Assembly (NCBI GenBank): GCA_037074615.1
Contig: CM073560.1
Location: 2,487,501 to 2,551,500, forward strand
Source: Leucaena leucocephala
Lineage: Eukaryota; Streptophyta; Magnoliopsida; Fabales; Fabaceae
Direction: 5' to 3'
Length of the DNA: 64,000 nt
The translations under genes were made by a program, and so were the position numbers. Positions 48,939 to 61,342 of this stretch are shown in pieces (position 1 is the first letter of the stretch; each line of letters begins with the position of its first letter). The notes beneath the pieces are model-generated. The model did no database searches. It was not told where the DNA came from and saw only the letters and a program-made list of their open reading frames with translations.

Positions 48939-51900
48939 ATTTCCCTTGTAGAGAGGAAGAAAGATGATAGAGAGCCCGTAGCGTAAGCGAAGGATAGCTT
49001 TTTGAAAATGTGAACATAGAAACCAACGGTGGGTAGTGGAGGGATAGTTAACAAGTCGCACGTGCCGATTTTCACGCGCCGCTATTGGTAAGTGGGCGAC
49101 TAGGCGGTGACTTGTTTATTTGACAATTCCACTTTTTCCATCTCACCAAACCTCTCTACGGTAAGATAAATAGAATCAAAGAAAATTAATACTCGTATAA
49201 TTTTATCTTTACATTTAATTTTTTATATTTTTATTATTTTATTTTTAGTTAAATTCTTCTTTAAATTTTAAAAAAATAAATTAAATCAGTATTTGACTGT
49301 TTGGAGTGATATTTTTCTATTTTATTTTATTTTCTGAAATTAATTTTTTTATGCTACTGACTAAAAATCATTATGGGACTATTTGGGAAGAGTGTGAAAT
49401 ACAACAAAAAAGATAATTTGTATAAAGGAATCTGATCCTATCCTAATAATTCGATAAATTAAAATTTATCATTATTAATATAGTTTAAAAATAATTATGT
49501 ATAACTGTTTTTCTTCATTGATGATATTAGTAATATAAAAATAAATTATCCCGCACTTGTTATCCATTATTCATTGAATTCCATTATTCCCTTTTTTATG
49601 GTTACACGTTTGGTATCATATCTCACAGAAATGGGGGAAAATCTTTTTCAAAGTGAACCATGGAATTGTGGGGAGTTTAAATGGGTTATGTATTGATTCC
49701 TATTAAAGTTAATCTATAGTCTTAGATTTTATAAAATATTTATAAAGAATTTAAGAGATCGTCTATAAAAAGAGCTCTCACAATAGCAGCAAAAATTAAA
49801 CTCACATCCTTATAGGATATAACTATATTTTTTACTATATGTATTAACCCTTCTCTTAGCTATTGAATACTATAATTTTATTTTTAATACGAGAGAAGGC
49901 TAAAGTCTAAAAGTAGAATAAATTATACTACTAAAAAATTTAATTTAAATACTCTAAATGCATTAAGTCCCTTAACTTTTTAGAACACATGTTAAATATG
50001 ATAGATCTAGAAAAGATCTTCTTTTATAAAAGCATTAATATTGTGAAAAATACTAAAATAGTATTATATTCTTTTCTTCTATATTTAATATATTTTGTTA
50101 TTACTATTACATGTCTAGGAGATAATCCCATATAATTTAGGTTCTTAGTTTATTTTAGATTTTTAGCCGTCACTTTTCTCAACAAAAAAAAATATATATT
50201 GTGAAAAATTATTAATAAAAAAATACTGTACAGTAATATTTAAAAAATTTAAAATGGATACCGAAAGAAGACTGCTTTGGTGATGATGGGGATGATATTC
50301 TTGTCAACCAACAAAATTTTTAATTTCGACCAAAATCTTGATTCTTATTTAAAAAATTGTTATTCAACTAAAATAATAATTAATATTCTAGAAAACTCCT
50401 CAAATATCATTACACATATATATTTGACATGACATATTAGATTATTTACTCTATTTTTAATAAATATCTGGATCTAGAACTTTCTAGCATATTATAATTT
50501 GATGACACAAGTCATCGATGAATGATACTTTGCAACTTGTATGTGGAAATACCTGTAACTATATACTATAATATAAAATATAATACATTTTCCAATATTG
50601 TCAATATCGTTCAATGAAACTTTTTTTACTATGCACATTCAATAAGATATTTTAATTAAAAAATAATTTAAAAGATATTGAAATTTTATATATAGAATTA
50701 AAATAAATTTATTGTTATTGAAAAGACTTTTAAGAGGATATATATTTGTCCAAACGTTACCCTTAAGAAAAACATCATAGATAAAGGAGCTGTTTTAAAG
50801 CAAGGTATTTGCTACAGGATGGACCCAACGCCTTTAATCGGTGTGGCCAATTTTTTTTCCCCACAATTTTTATATATTTGATTAAATTTTTTTATAAAAT
50901 ATTATTTAAGAAATCTTTTGAGTTTTCAAATTAGCTCCCTATCAAATGTCTCTCTCTCTCTCTCTCAAATTTAGAAATCAATTTAATCTAAGTTTAAATA
51001 TATAAAAAAATTATAATTTTTAAAAATTTAAATTAAATACGCTTAAGTACTTGTTGTTAAAATCACGATAAAAATTAATAGTTTTTAATATATCATAATT
51101 TTTATATTTTTTTATATATCATTTTATTTAAAAAATAATATTTAACAATTTACATGCAGTTTATATTTTTTTATTTAAACAATACCTAGTCATATAAATA
51201 TTTTAAATATTTTTTAAAATATTTATTTTAAATATTTAAAAAATACTACGTATTAAGTATCAAATGTTATTTAAATATTTTTATATTTTATAAGTTTTTT
51301 ATTTTAAGTATTTAAAAAACTTAAAATTATAAGTCAAATATTAAATTTTAATTTTTAAATGACATGATATATAATAAAAAAATATAAAAATTATGACAGA
51401 AAAAATTGTTAACTTTAATGATAATTTTAAAAGTAAATATTTAATAATCAAAATATTAAATATTAAAATTTTTAATTTAAAATTTTAAAGGTTAGAAAAA
51501 TTATACGTAAGTAACGCAACTGATCTCAAATTTAGGGAGATTTTATATATTTTAATTTTAATTTAATATGAAAGGTATATTAAGCATTGCTTTATATATA
51601 TAAATATATATCAATATAAACTTTTGAATTAAGGTGTCTTTGCTTATAAAAAAAATATAAACATTTTTACTATTAAAATATACACAAGAGCATAATTCTG
51701 TATATGCTCAGTATTCATGTAATATTGGATAAGGATATAACAAAGAAAACACTATCCTTTAGCAGTATCATAGTAATTTAAAAATATAATAGTTCAAAAT
51801 ATATGGATAGAAAAATGATATTTACCGTGGAAAGTATAAGAGTTTATATGATTATCAATCTGTAAAAGAAATACGTTTATATAACATTACAAAAACTAAG

Positions 51901-52129
51901 TAATATAATGACATATCAATATTTGTTGTATTATTTTCATATATTTATATTTAGAAATTAAAACATAGCTTCTCATAAAAGAGAAAGCAAGAGGAATATA
52001 ACTCCATGCTGAAATAATAATTAGACTTTCAAATACAGTACTATCATGTTGAAGATCAGAATATAACACAAAAAACCCAGGTGAAGTGAATGTGGAATGA
52101 GAAAAATATTAACAATCTTTCTTCCGGAA
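48939..52129. other. RING gene promoter and AT-rich spacer
   Basis: 48939-49140 is the likely RING promoter and leader. 49190-52020 is among the most AT-rich DNA in the window. A CT run lies at about 50948-50967. No gene seen. Confidence 0.4.
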
Positions 52130-52277
52130 AGCATAGTCAACAAAACTGCATCCTTGAGACTTAAAGCATCCACCCATGTCTTTCTAAGCATACCTGCTCT
52201 TTGCAAAAGCGAATGCTTCAAATTGCAAAACAACTTAGAATTCTCCTCTTCAATCTCTTCCAGTGATTTCCAGAACC
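52130..52277 (-). pseudogene. Truncated F-box C-terminal fragment
   Basis: Reads FWKSLEEIEEENSKLFCNLK, then WVDALSLKDAVLLTM, closely similar to FWKSLEDIERENPKFFCNLK and WMDPLSFKDGVLLMK in the neighbouring F-box gene. The rest of the gene is missing and the frame runs into unrelated sequence. This is a tandem-duplication relic just downstream of the intact copy. Confidence 0.8.
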
Positions 52278-52351
52278 TACATCTATGTTTGAAAATTATA
52301 AAAAGAACAGACAATGAAAGTTGAAAGAGTTGAATAGAAACATTTCTTCGC

Positions 52352-53578
52352 TTAGCATAAAGGCACCAAACTCATGGAGTAAGGAAGCACAATGGGACAA
52401 GGTAAGGAATTAGTACTCAGGTCCAGAAAATTGCAAGCTTCCACCATCAAATTCTTCTCAATGTCATAAAAGTAGACTCCAACACACACCTTCATCAACA
52501 AAACTCCATCCTTGAAGCTTAAAGGATCCATCCACGGGTTTTGGTGTAAACCTTCTCTTCTCAAAACATGTTTCTTCAAATTGCAGAAGAACTTGGGATT
52601 CTCCCTTTCAATATCTTCCAATGATTTCCAGAACTTGAGTTCCCATTTAGACTCATAGTAGTCTTCAAGATACCACACGTGCAGACCATTTTCTGTTATC
52701 ATGACATAGTAAAGAATTCCCTTCCATTCTCCGATGCAAGCTTCAAGTATTGCTTTGAATTCTCCAGATGGGATTGGAGTTGAAATTACCAGACATAATT
52801 CCTTCTCAAGATCAAAAGTCAGGATATGGTCTGCATCCGTGAGCCAATATATGACATTCCCAATATAAATTCCTTGTTTCTTGATTGAACCATGGTCGTA
52901 ATGGCATATCTCATTTGATTTCTTCCATGAAAGTGTTGTTGATGAGTATAATTCAAATGTGAAGTAGTGTGATAATTCAACTTCTTCATCTTCATCTTCT
53001 TCATCCTCTTTCTCTTTCTCAATCTCAACCTGCTTCACCCTTACTAATTGGAATTTGGTAGAGATGTCTATGGGATCTTTGTACGGGTCAAAAGTCAACA
53101 CTATGCTTTCATGTTTGTTGTAGTCAACACAATCCAAGGAAATCCATTCTTTGTTTGTGGGGTTGCAGATATAAAGAGTTGTCTTTGTAGGAGAAGAGAA
53201 GAAACAGCAACTGCGACAGCAAACTAGACCATTGCATGAAGACAAGACGACAACATCTTCAGGGAGAAAACTGAACATTTTGTGGTGAATTATGGATTTT
53301 GATCTTGAGTTCTGAATATCATGATGAAGAGGGGTAATGTTCATATAACTGATATCTTTTATGTCTTCGTTGCTCCGTATGAACTTTTCTTGAAAAATGA
53401 AGCCAGACAAGGTTGGCTCTGTCTTTTCTAGATGAACTTTGATGAAGGAGCGATTGTTGGAGATAATTTTGTACCATTCCTCAGAGATACACATAAAACC
53501 AAGCAAGTTCTTTACTGGAACACGAGATAGAACATTAAAGAGGTTATCAATGTCCAATGACCCATGAAACTTCTTCAT
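52352..53578 (-). CDS. F-box protein
   Basis: A plant F-box protein, predicted substrate receptor of an SCF ubiquitin ligase; its target is unknown. 408 aa in one coding exon. Residues 8-50 form the F-box (DNLFNVLSRVPVKNLLGF, CISEEWYKIISN, FIKVHL); its start is degenerate, without the common LPxE. The C-terminal part fits the F-box-associated pattern (SSCNGLVCC, YICNPTNKEWISL, LTFDPYKDP, YIGNVIYWLTDADHILTFDLE). An acidic insert EKEKEDEEDEDEEVELS lies near residue 195. A splice acceptor (GTTGTAG) sits 4 bp before the ATG, so the leader is spliced from upstream. The gene is intact; a broken relative lies on its 3' side and another fragment near 63000. Confidence 0.88.
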   Translation of the reverse strand: MKKFHGSLDIDNLFNVLSRVPVKNLLGFMCISEEWYKIISNNRSFIKVHLEKTEPTLSGFIFQEKFIRSNEDIKDISYMNITPLHHDIQNSRSKSIIHHKMFSFLPEDVVVLSSCNGLVCCRSCCFFSSPTKTTLYICNPTNKEWISLDCVDYNKHESIVLTFDPYKDPIDISTKFQLVRVKQVEIEKEKEDEEDEDEEVELSHYFTFELYSSTTLSWKKSNEICHYDHGSIKKQGIYIGNVIYWLTDADHILTFDLEKELCLVISTPIPSGEFKAILEACIGEWKGILYYVMITENGLHVWYLEDYYESKWELKFWKSLEDIERENPKFFCNLKKHVLRREGLHQNPWMDPLSFKDGVLLMKVCVGVYFYDIEKNLMVEACNFLDLSTNSLPCPIVLPYSMSLVPLC

Positions 53579-54070
53579 ATCCTACAACAGCAAAGAAAAT
53601 CGAACCGGGTTCAATTCAAATCCATTTTACACCACGTGCCAAAATCAGGGTAGGGTGGTCGTTTTTTGAAAGAATTACTAAAATGAGAGAAAAGAAAGGC
53701 TCTTTAGAAAGAGCAAGAGCGAGATAATTTCCTTTCACCATTGAGTTTCATTAATAAATTTTCTTAAAATTCAAAGTCTGAAAACAGTTTTCCCCCTGTA
53801 TAGTTACGGTGTGGCAGATGAATTTCCTACTTAAGCAAACATTTCCTAATTCCGACAAGGACCTACGAAATAATTTCCTTCCACAGCCCTCAATAAGCAG
53901 AAGTTCTAATCATTATTTCAAGCGCAGAAATCAACACACTAATTAATCAACAGCCACGATTGAACGAAGCATCAATGCAAAAATACATCTCTGTTCTTAC
54001 CTATCTTAATGTTATGCACTTTTGTTTTTTCATCGATTTAGTTTTTCAATAGACTTATGAAGAGCAAATA
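53579..54070. other. Probable 5'UTR intron of the F-box gene
   Basis: No coding potential seen. It begins (minus strand) with the acceptor next to the F-box ATG, and good donors lie upstream at about 54083, so this stretch is probably an intron within the leader. Confidence 0.4.
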
Positions 54071-55013
54071 AATGAGATATTACCTTTATACTTCCACACC
54101 TGACCCTCTCAAGCTCTCAGCTCCCAAGTAAATGAGAAAAAGGCCAGCAATTATTTCTCTTAAAACCTTTCGTTTCAGCCAAATGAGAAAGGAAATAAAA
54201 GAAATAGTTCTCTATTTATCTGCTCTAATACCTCTAACTCTTCACACAAACCAGATAGAACCTTTTCTTTTGCAAGAGCTCGCGCAAAAGTAATTTGAAG
54301 AGAAGACAAAGAAAAAGAAAAAGAAAACCAAACCATAGAGCGATATGAAAGAAGATATTCAGAAAACGGGGGTCACCAAAAGATCGAAGTTGAAAAACCA
54401 AAGCGTATAAAAATATGAAAGAAGATGTTAAAAAACAGAGGTCACAAGAAGTTCGTACTCATCAGAAAATATTGATGAAAAAGGTAAAAACGATAGAGAA
54501 AGAGAGAGATTAATTTTTTTATATAAACACATTACATTCCATTTCACTCACTTTTTCTTGCTAACCAGCCAGATTCATTTTTGAATATAAACACCATAAA
54601 TAATGAGACATTACCTTCCACACCTGACCCTCTCAAGCTCTCAGCTCCCGATTTCGTTTCTATTATTCTTTTTTCAGATATCGATCTAAAGTAAATGAGA
54701 AAAATTCAAGCGACTCTTTCGTGTCAGCCAAATGAGAAAGGAAATAAAAGAAATAGTTCATAACTTAGCTGCTCTAATACCTGTAACTCTTCACACAAAC
54801 CAGACAGAACCTTATCGATTTGAAGAACACAACTTAAAAGGAAGAATTGCAAGAGCTCGCTCAAAAAGGATTTGAAGAGATTGAAGACGAAGAAACGGGA
54901 AACCAAAGCACACAGCTATATGAAAGAAGATTTTCAGAAAACAGGGATCAACAAAAGTTCGTACTCAATAGAAAATATTGACCAAAAAGTTAAAAAAAGA
55001 TAGAGAGAGATTG
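54071..55013. repeat. Tandemly duplicated F-box leader, two units of about 400-440 bp
   Basis: 54071-54511 and 54602-55013 are diverged direct repeats, sharing for example CACACCTGACCCTCTCAAGC, AGCCAAATGAGAAAGGAAAT, AACTCTTCACACAAACCAGA and GTTCGTACTCA. Each has a minus-strand splice donor (GGTAATATC near 54083, GGTAATGTC near 54613) suited to join to the acceptor before the F-box ATG. The first unit also contains a smaller internal repeat (ATATGAAAGAAGAT near 54340 and 54414). Confidence 0.75.
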
Positions 55014-57728
55014 AACCTGCTGTTTTTGTTGTTGCATCCTTCAATTCGTAAACTATCTTCTTCCTCTTCTGTATCTCACGTTCCTGATATTCCGTTCAAA
55101 ACTATAAAAATCAGAGGAGAAAAAATGCCACAAAGCACACCGGTAAGCTCACCGGAAGAGCGTTCAAAGTAAGATAAAAAAGATAAAGCAGAGAATGAGA
55201 AATCCAAAAGGCGTGATTAATTAGTTTTTCACCTTCGGCTCGCTACAACACTGCATGCCAAATCGCAGAGCGTTAGTGGAAAGGAGAGTACGGAATAACA
55301 AAAACGTGTACTGTAGAATGCGAATGGACGTACCGTGTAGTAGTGGGCCAGTGGCCTGTAGCAATAGTGTGAGCAAAAAGTTCAGAATTTTAATATAGTT
55401 TTTCATTTTATTATAATTTTATATATGTTGATATTTGATAATTAAGAATTAATTAAGATACCTTCATTACATTATTTTATGAAAAAATTTCAATTAAATC
55501 TAATAAAATTAATTTTTTCGTGAAATAACATAAACTCTACATGTTCTTTACAAAACAGATATTAAAGCAGAAGTCAGTTGGCGCGCTGGTCTGGCCAAAG
55601 AGGGAGACGGGTAAGGAGGAAGATAGCAATTCGGTGGTCTGCGCGTGGGTTCCTTTTCTCGTCATCATGGCTGTATTAAGAACCGGAGGAGTACCTGTAT
55701 TTGCTTTTGCCTTCTGAATTTCAAAACCCCATTCTGAATCGGGAACAAATTTTGGAATCCTAAATCTAAATCCATTTCCTGTAGACGGCAAAGTTGAACT
55801 GCTGAAGCTCTTCCCTTCTCCTACATACTGGTTCATTCTCGCGGTCTCACTCACTCTGTTTAGTTATCTTCTCGGTGAGTATCCATAGCTTAAAAATTAC
55901 GAGAGTACTTTGATTTGCTTGTAAACCTTCATCTGCTAGGTTGTTACAAATAATCTGTTACCAATCTATTTAAACGCTATATTATAAATTGAAAGTCTTG
56001 GAAAATGCCTTGGAATTCAAAAGGTGTTAGCTAGAAGAAAGTTGTTCCTCTTTTGACTTTGGAGAATGATTGCAAATCTGAAAACAGTGTTTACAGGATA
56101 CATTTTAAAGCTTCTCTAACAATTAACAATAAAGTATTAGGAACAAAAATTCTAAGATTAAGAATGATGTTGACCCTCTTGCTGATTTGTGCTGTTATAT
56201 ATGGGTATGTACCGGTTTTGTCCCTAATACCCACTTTATTTTATTTCATTCGATTTTGATTCATTGATTTGTTGCTGATTGCTCTTGAAATTATATCAAG
56301 ATGGAATTGGAATTATTAGTTCTACGAGATGGAATTGGAACGATTTTCTCTTCCTGGTCTGTTACATTTTCTATACCTATGTAAGTATTAGGTTTATTTG
56401 TTCAAACTAGGATTCTATTTTCTCGTAACAACTGATAACCCCTGTTTCCGTTTCTGATCCTATTAATGACTTTATTAACCATAAGGTGAAAATTTCCCTG
56501 TAAAATCTCATGGTTTTTATTTCCAATTGTATACTTGGAAATGGTAGATATGTTGCCAATGTTAATTAATTTTCTGGCCTCTTACTGCTTAAGTGCTTTA
56601 GGAGGCATTGATTTTGAAATGGGATCAGTAACTGGTTGATTGAAGAACACTTTTCTGTGTTGCCGATTGAACTTGAATAGTATCCAACTGTACCCTATGA
56701 CCATATTGCTTCTCAAATGCTCTACACAGTATGTATCGCTTACTCTCATCACTTCATCCAGCTGCTGCAAAATATCATTTCTTGTTGCTTCATACTTCAC
56801 CTTTAGATGTAATTTTTAGTAATTATGACAGTAATTTATAAATTTTGGTTACATTCACTTCTCAATAACCTTGAATCAGAACTAAGAAAAAACTTCCTGA
56901 ATAGCTAATCCCTTTGAACCATTATTCTCTAATGTCTAATATTGTTCTTCCTTCCTTTATTTATTGCCTATCTTATTTAGTTTTAAATTTAAAGCAGAAA
57001 AAGGGATAGCATTATCTGTATAATTGTTATTTAGTGTTCCACTTAATTGTCCTTTCTTTGGAAGGGAATTTCTAGTTTTTAGGGGTTTTGTTACTTTGTT
57101 ATGCTTTTGAATGTTCTTTATTTTCTGATATGGGGATTTCTTATGCTCACACAATTTATTATTTCATCTCTTGCAAATAAAATTCATTTTATCATAAAAA
57201 AAATTAAAATTGGAAACAAAACTAGTGGAACACACATTCCATGCCTAGATGGGAACTTTGACAGACGAGTGGGTAGAGAACTTTGGTAGCTAGAAATTTA
57301 GGGCAAGTATCTTTTGCATATAAGTACATGAAAAATTTTGAAATGTGATGAAGTTGGTGGTTTTTGTAGGGTATGCATTGTTTGCATGGTTATAAAGTGG
57401 TGTACGACTTTCAGGCTACAACCAAAGCAAGAGGCGAAGATAGATGTGTAGAGACTATAAGATTGGAAAATAGAGGTGCCTAACTTGTCTATGGCCTTCT
57501 TTGTAACTAGGAACTACATTTTCTTTTGTAACTTAATTACTTGACAAGCTAGTGCACATGGCTTTTTTTGTATAACAAATATATATTTTGTTTTGTTATT
57601 AACAATTTGGTTGAGAATAGAATGACAACTATGTCATCTGATTTTATTCTTATTCAATCATTATATACAAGTTAACATCATGACAATGACAAGTTAGGGT
57701 ATATGTAATGACAAGTCATCTGATTTAC
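55014..57728. other. Spacer with possible first exon of a plus-strand gene
   Basis: A plus-strand splice donor CTCG|GTGAGT lies at about 55874, after moderately GC-rich sequence. It could end a 5' exon of the small gene at 59199. The rest has no coding frame I would support. Confidence 0.3.
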
Positions 57729-58427
57729 ATGTTGTTCGTTAGCTAATTGATTTTGTATGATGTTAAATTGTCTAGTTCTATAGGAAATTTGATAACAAAT
57801 CAGTACTTCCTAAGTAAAAAAATAACAATTTAAATATGAAGGAATGACAACTTTATCATTAGGAAATAACAACTACATGGTGAAGGAATAACAACTTTGG
57901 CAAATTTTTCCCATCAGTCTCGGTGGAAGAATAACAACTGGACCACAGGAAATAACAACTCCAACTCTTTCTTGAAAGAATAACAACTTGGGTACTTTTT
58001 TTTCAGGAATGAACCCTAAAAGTTACTGTCTAGGTGGAAGAATGATAACTTGACCACCTAGTGGTCGAATTGTTATTCTTCTACCCAGACAATAATTTTT
58101 TTGGTTCATTCCTAGAAAAAAAAAGGGGTGCTCAAATTGTTATTCCTTCACCATACATTGTTATTTCTTAGTGATAGAGTTATAATTCTTTCTTACTAGG
58201 GTTGTTATTTTTTCTATACGGAGTTGTCATTCTTTAAAATCATTTAAATCTTTTGTCAATTAGCTGAGAATAAAAGCGCCCAAGTTGTTATTCCCTCATT
58301 AGGGTGTTATCATTCCTTCATGTTTGAGTTATTATTTTCCCACCCAAGAAGTACTAATTTGTTGTCAAATCCATGTGGAACTAAGCAATTTAACTTCACA
58401 AAAGATCAATTAGCTAACGAGCAACAT
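57729..58427. repeat. Long foldback element with reiterated AATAACAACT motif
   Basis: Two arms of about 330-370 bp are imperfect reverse complements meeting at GACCACCTAGTGGTC (centre about 58059). Matching landmarks are ATGTTGTTCGTTAGCTAATT at 57729 and AATTAGCTAACGAGCAACAT ending at 58427, and GGAATGAACC near 58002 and GGTTCATTCC near 58100. Within each arm an (A/G)GAATAACAACT word recurs about seven times, as its complement on the other side. The family could extend outward, since similar words occur near 57620 and 58670-58720. No open reading frame. Confidence 0.8.
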
Positions 58428-59198
58428 AAAAATATTAAATTACTTTAATTTCTCTGAATACATGAGTTGTCACTAATTATGAATTTGGTGACTATGTACA
58501 AAATTCTTAATTACACACTAGTAGTCACTAATTGTCTATCTTCGTCTTCACCTTTATCTCTGCCTTCATCTTCACATTCATATCCGCCTTCTATCTTCAC
58601 CTTCCTCTTAGTTTAAAAACAAAAAAAAAAGAAGAGAATGTTTTCAAACAATTCATTAATCCTACAGAAAATGACAAGTTAATGTGTTAGTAATGACAAC
58701 TTAGTATAACTAATATGATAACTTATATTGCAACATATCATAGCAGAAAGAAGTGGTAATCCAATAGCAGTAGTTTGTCTTACAAGTTACAATGATGCAA
58801 TAAATTGAACAATGAGATCAACCATCTGGCATCGTAACTAGGCCCTTCCAACAATAAGAAATGTCCCTGTTATCCACAAGTTACCATACATCCACAACAC
58901 AAGGATAGCAAAATGCCCTACAATAAAGCCGCCAGGAGTATAACCCAACTACTTGAATATATTACTTGAACTACTTGAATATATTACTTGAGACTCTCTC
59001 TTAATTTCCTCTGGCCAATTTATTTGAATATACTACTTGAATAGAACAGCAAACAACATAATCCGAATTGATGCTACAAAACATAAAGATCTTTTTTTTT
59101 TCTGGACACATAAAGCACATTTAGATTTTTTGTGTGATCTAAAGTTGGAAGTGTGGGAAGCAGGTAGGGAGGGATTATCTGGAGAGGAAACTTTGAGC
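58428..59198. other. Outer flank of the foldback and spacer
   Basis: More ATGACAACTT-like words occur at 58670-58730. A short duplication ATATTACTTGAA(C/T)TACTTGAAT sits at about 58955-59040. No gene seen before the ATG at 59199. Confidence 0.35.
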
Positions 59199-59833
59199 AT
59201 GGGTAGTTACAATTCTCTGTTGCAGAACTCATTGCCAGAACCATTTAGGTATTGCAAAGCAGAAGAAGAGACCTTTGAATCATCTCATGAAGCTTTCAAA
59301 TCAGCTTTTCCTCGTGACTTTGCTTGGGAAGTCATCAAGGTTTGCACAAAATCTAATTCTTGAAAGACTATACAATATGATTTATGAGAGGGTGAAGTGG
59401 AGCACCAAAGTGATTAAAAAAATAGAATCTTGACATTAATAAACACACCATCTTTGAAGGATCAAAACAAGCCTTTTGTCAAATTTTTCCTTTTCTTACT
59501 GGAAATACTTATGGACATGCTCCTTGAAGCCTCATTAATGATATGAAATGAAATTTAAAACAGAACACATACACACACATATATGCAGAAATCATATCAG
59601 AATATTTATTTGTGAAAGAACATAAAAAAACTATCATCTACTGAAACCTATTAAGTGGGATTTTTACAGGTAATGATGCATTATGTGTTTGAAGTTTAAT
59701 TCATGAGATTTGATGTTCGTTTCTTTTGTTTTGTGGACAGGTTGATGAATCTCTGAGAGCAGAAGAGGTCGAGGTTTACTACGATCCAACAGAGTTACTG
59801 GGAGGACTTTTATCATCAGGGACACACAAATGA
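59199..59833 (+). CDS. Small two-exon gene of unknown function
   Basis: I do not recognise the family. Exon 59199-59339 joins exon 59741-59833 through a GT-AG intron (CAAG|GTTTGC, TGGACAG|GTTGAT). The product is 77 aa: MGSYNSLLQNSLPEPF, an acidic segment, then FPRDFAWEVIK | VDESLRAEEVEVYYDP and TELLGGLLSSGTHK. Continuous frame, normal codon use and a proper splice pair support it being real. The open frame extends upstream of the chosen ATG to 59037, so more 5' exons are possible; the first exon might be as far away as 55874. It has no signal peptide or membrane segment. Confidence 0.45.
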
Positions 59834-60107
59834 AACCAGCAAAAGCTCATCAGTAACTTCTCAAGGATGTCCCTTCAGTAATAAAAAAAACTACAACTCA
59901 AGATTTCAACTGAAATATTTGCTTTCATCTTATTTTAAACGCAATAGAACCATCATTGGAGTTATGACTACCCTTTATGTTGAACAATAAAAAGAAGAGA
60001 TGGACATCTTTGTAATTCTCATTCCCATTTTCTGTGAAGAAGAGATAAGCATCTACTACTTCCAGTATCCATAAAGTATCAACTTGCCTACACTTCATTT
60101 TTTTTTT
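59834..60107. other. 3'UTR of the small gene
   Basis: AT-rich, with an AACAATAAAAAG polyadenylation-like signal near 59985. No gene. Confidence 0.35.
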
Positions 60108-60284
60108 CCCACCCGGTTCACCGGAACTTTGCCCCGACTACATCCGGATCTGACCCGCGTCGCGCACCTGGCTATAGTGGGTGAGTCTCCCAACGGGGAT
60201 TTTGTGCATACGCCAAGGCTCGAACTGGAGACTCCGCTTAAGCGATACTGAGCCGCTTACCACTCGGACCAATCCCCGTTGGTG
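60108..60284 (-). mobile_element. tRNA-derived SINE, copy 3
   Basis: Same family and orientation as copies 1 and 2. Box A-like TTGGTCCGAGTGG and box B-like CAGTTCGAGCC are readable on the minus strand. The T-run at 60098-60107 mirrors the A-tail. A short target-site repeat CTACACTT is present at 60088-60095 and 60286-60293. It is nearly as well preserved as copy 1. Confidence 0.85.
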
Positions 60285-61294
60285 TCTACACTTAATATTA
60301 AAGAGCATTGATATGTTCTTTAATTATCTATATATAATAATGGGTTACAGTTAGTGATGAATGGGCCCAAAAATATATGCAATATACACTAGAGACAAAT
60401 ATCATTTTGTGTTATAAATATTTATAAGAGCTAATTGGCTAATTTATATAAATTAAAGAATATATAATATGTATTTGTTTTGATGTGTTGAATTCAGTTA
60501 TAATTAACTAATTTATTTAACTTATTTTATCTACCCAAATTAATTAATTATTTTTTATATTAAGGATAGAATAGAATATAAAATAAAATTTAATAGGTTA
60601 TATAAAAAAATTAATGATAAAATCTATATTAAAATAAGTGAGTATTTATTTTCACCTCAAAATTTTATCTTCAGTTACTGTTTAAAAGAGGTGCTGGTAA
60701 AATTGGGGAAAAAACGGGTTCATAATGAATAAGTTCTTTGTAATAATAATCTGTCAAGCTTTCTCATGATATTTTTTAAAATTATAAAAAGCATGAAGGT
60801 TAAAATAATTTCTCTTGTTGCTCAAATGTGTTTTAAGTTAAACTAAATACTAATTGTTATGAATATCTAGCATTTTTATGAATATTTTAATTTCAACTTC
60901 AGTGAAAAATTAGAAGGCTAAAAGGACTAATTAAAATGTCAAACTTGATTTGATAAGAATACTTTTCTATAATAAGTAATTTCAACATGTCTTTGATTGG
61001 GGAAATGAGATAGTAATTAAATTGATATGATGTATTTTTAGAATATCAAGCTTATAAGATACTTCTTAGATAGGGCTAAGAGTTCAGAGTTAATCTTTCA
61101 ACATTAAATCAATAGCTCACACACACTCACACGATAACTTTTTTTAACATCTATTTATTATTCTCATATTTCTCAATATTTAAATTTTAAACAAATATAT
61201 AATTTTTGAGTATTTTTTACATATGTAAATTAAATAGAAATTGATAATGTCGAAGAAAAAGTGATTAAAATAAATATACAATCAATGTTAACTT
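60285..61294. other. AT-rich spacer
   Basis: No gene, repeat or motif that I can support. Confidence 0.4.
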
Positions 61295-61299
61295 GCGGG

Positions 61300-61342
<43 letters not shown>

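Noticed and set aside
48939..49061. 41-residue N-terminal extension of the RING protein
   Set aside because: It does not resemble the family, and MSSAGGGG is the expected start.
55537..55854. 105-codon minus-strand frame with mixed composition
   Set aside because: No recognisable domain, no splice partner on that strand, and a plus-strand donor nearby suggests the transcript runs the other way. It could still be a small gene.
56582..56800. 72-codon minus-strand frame
   Set aside because: Isolated, AT-rich surroundings, no family resemblance.
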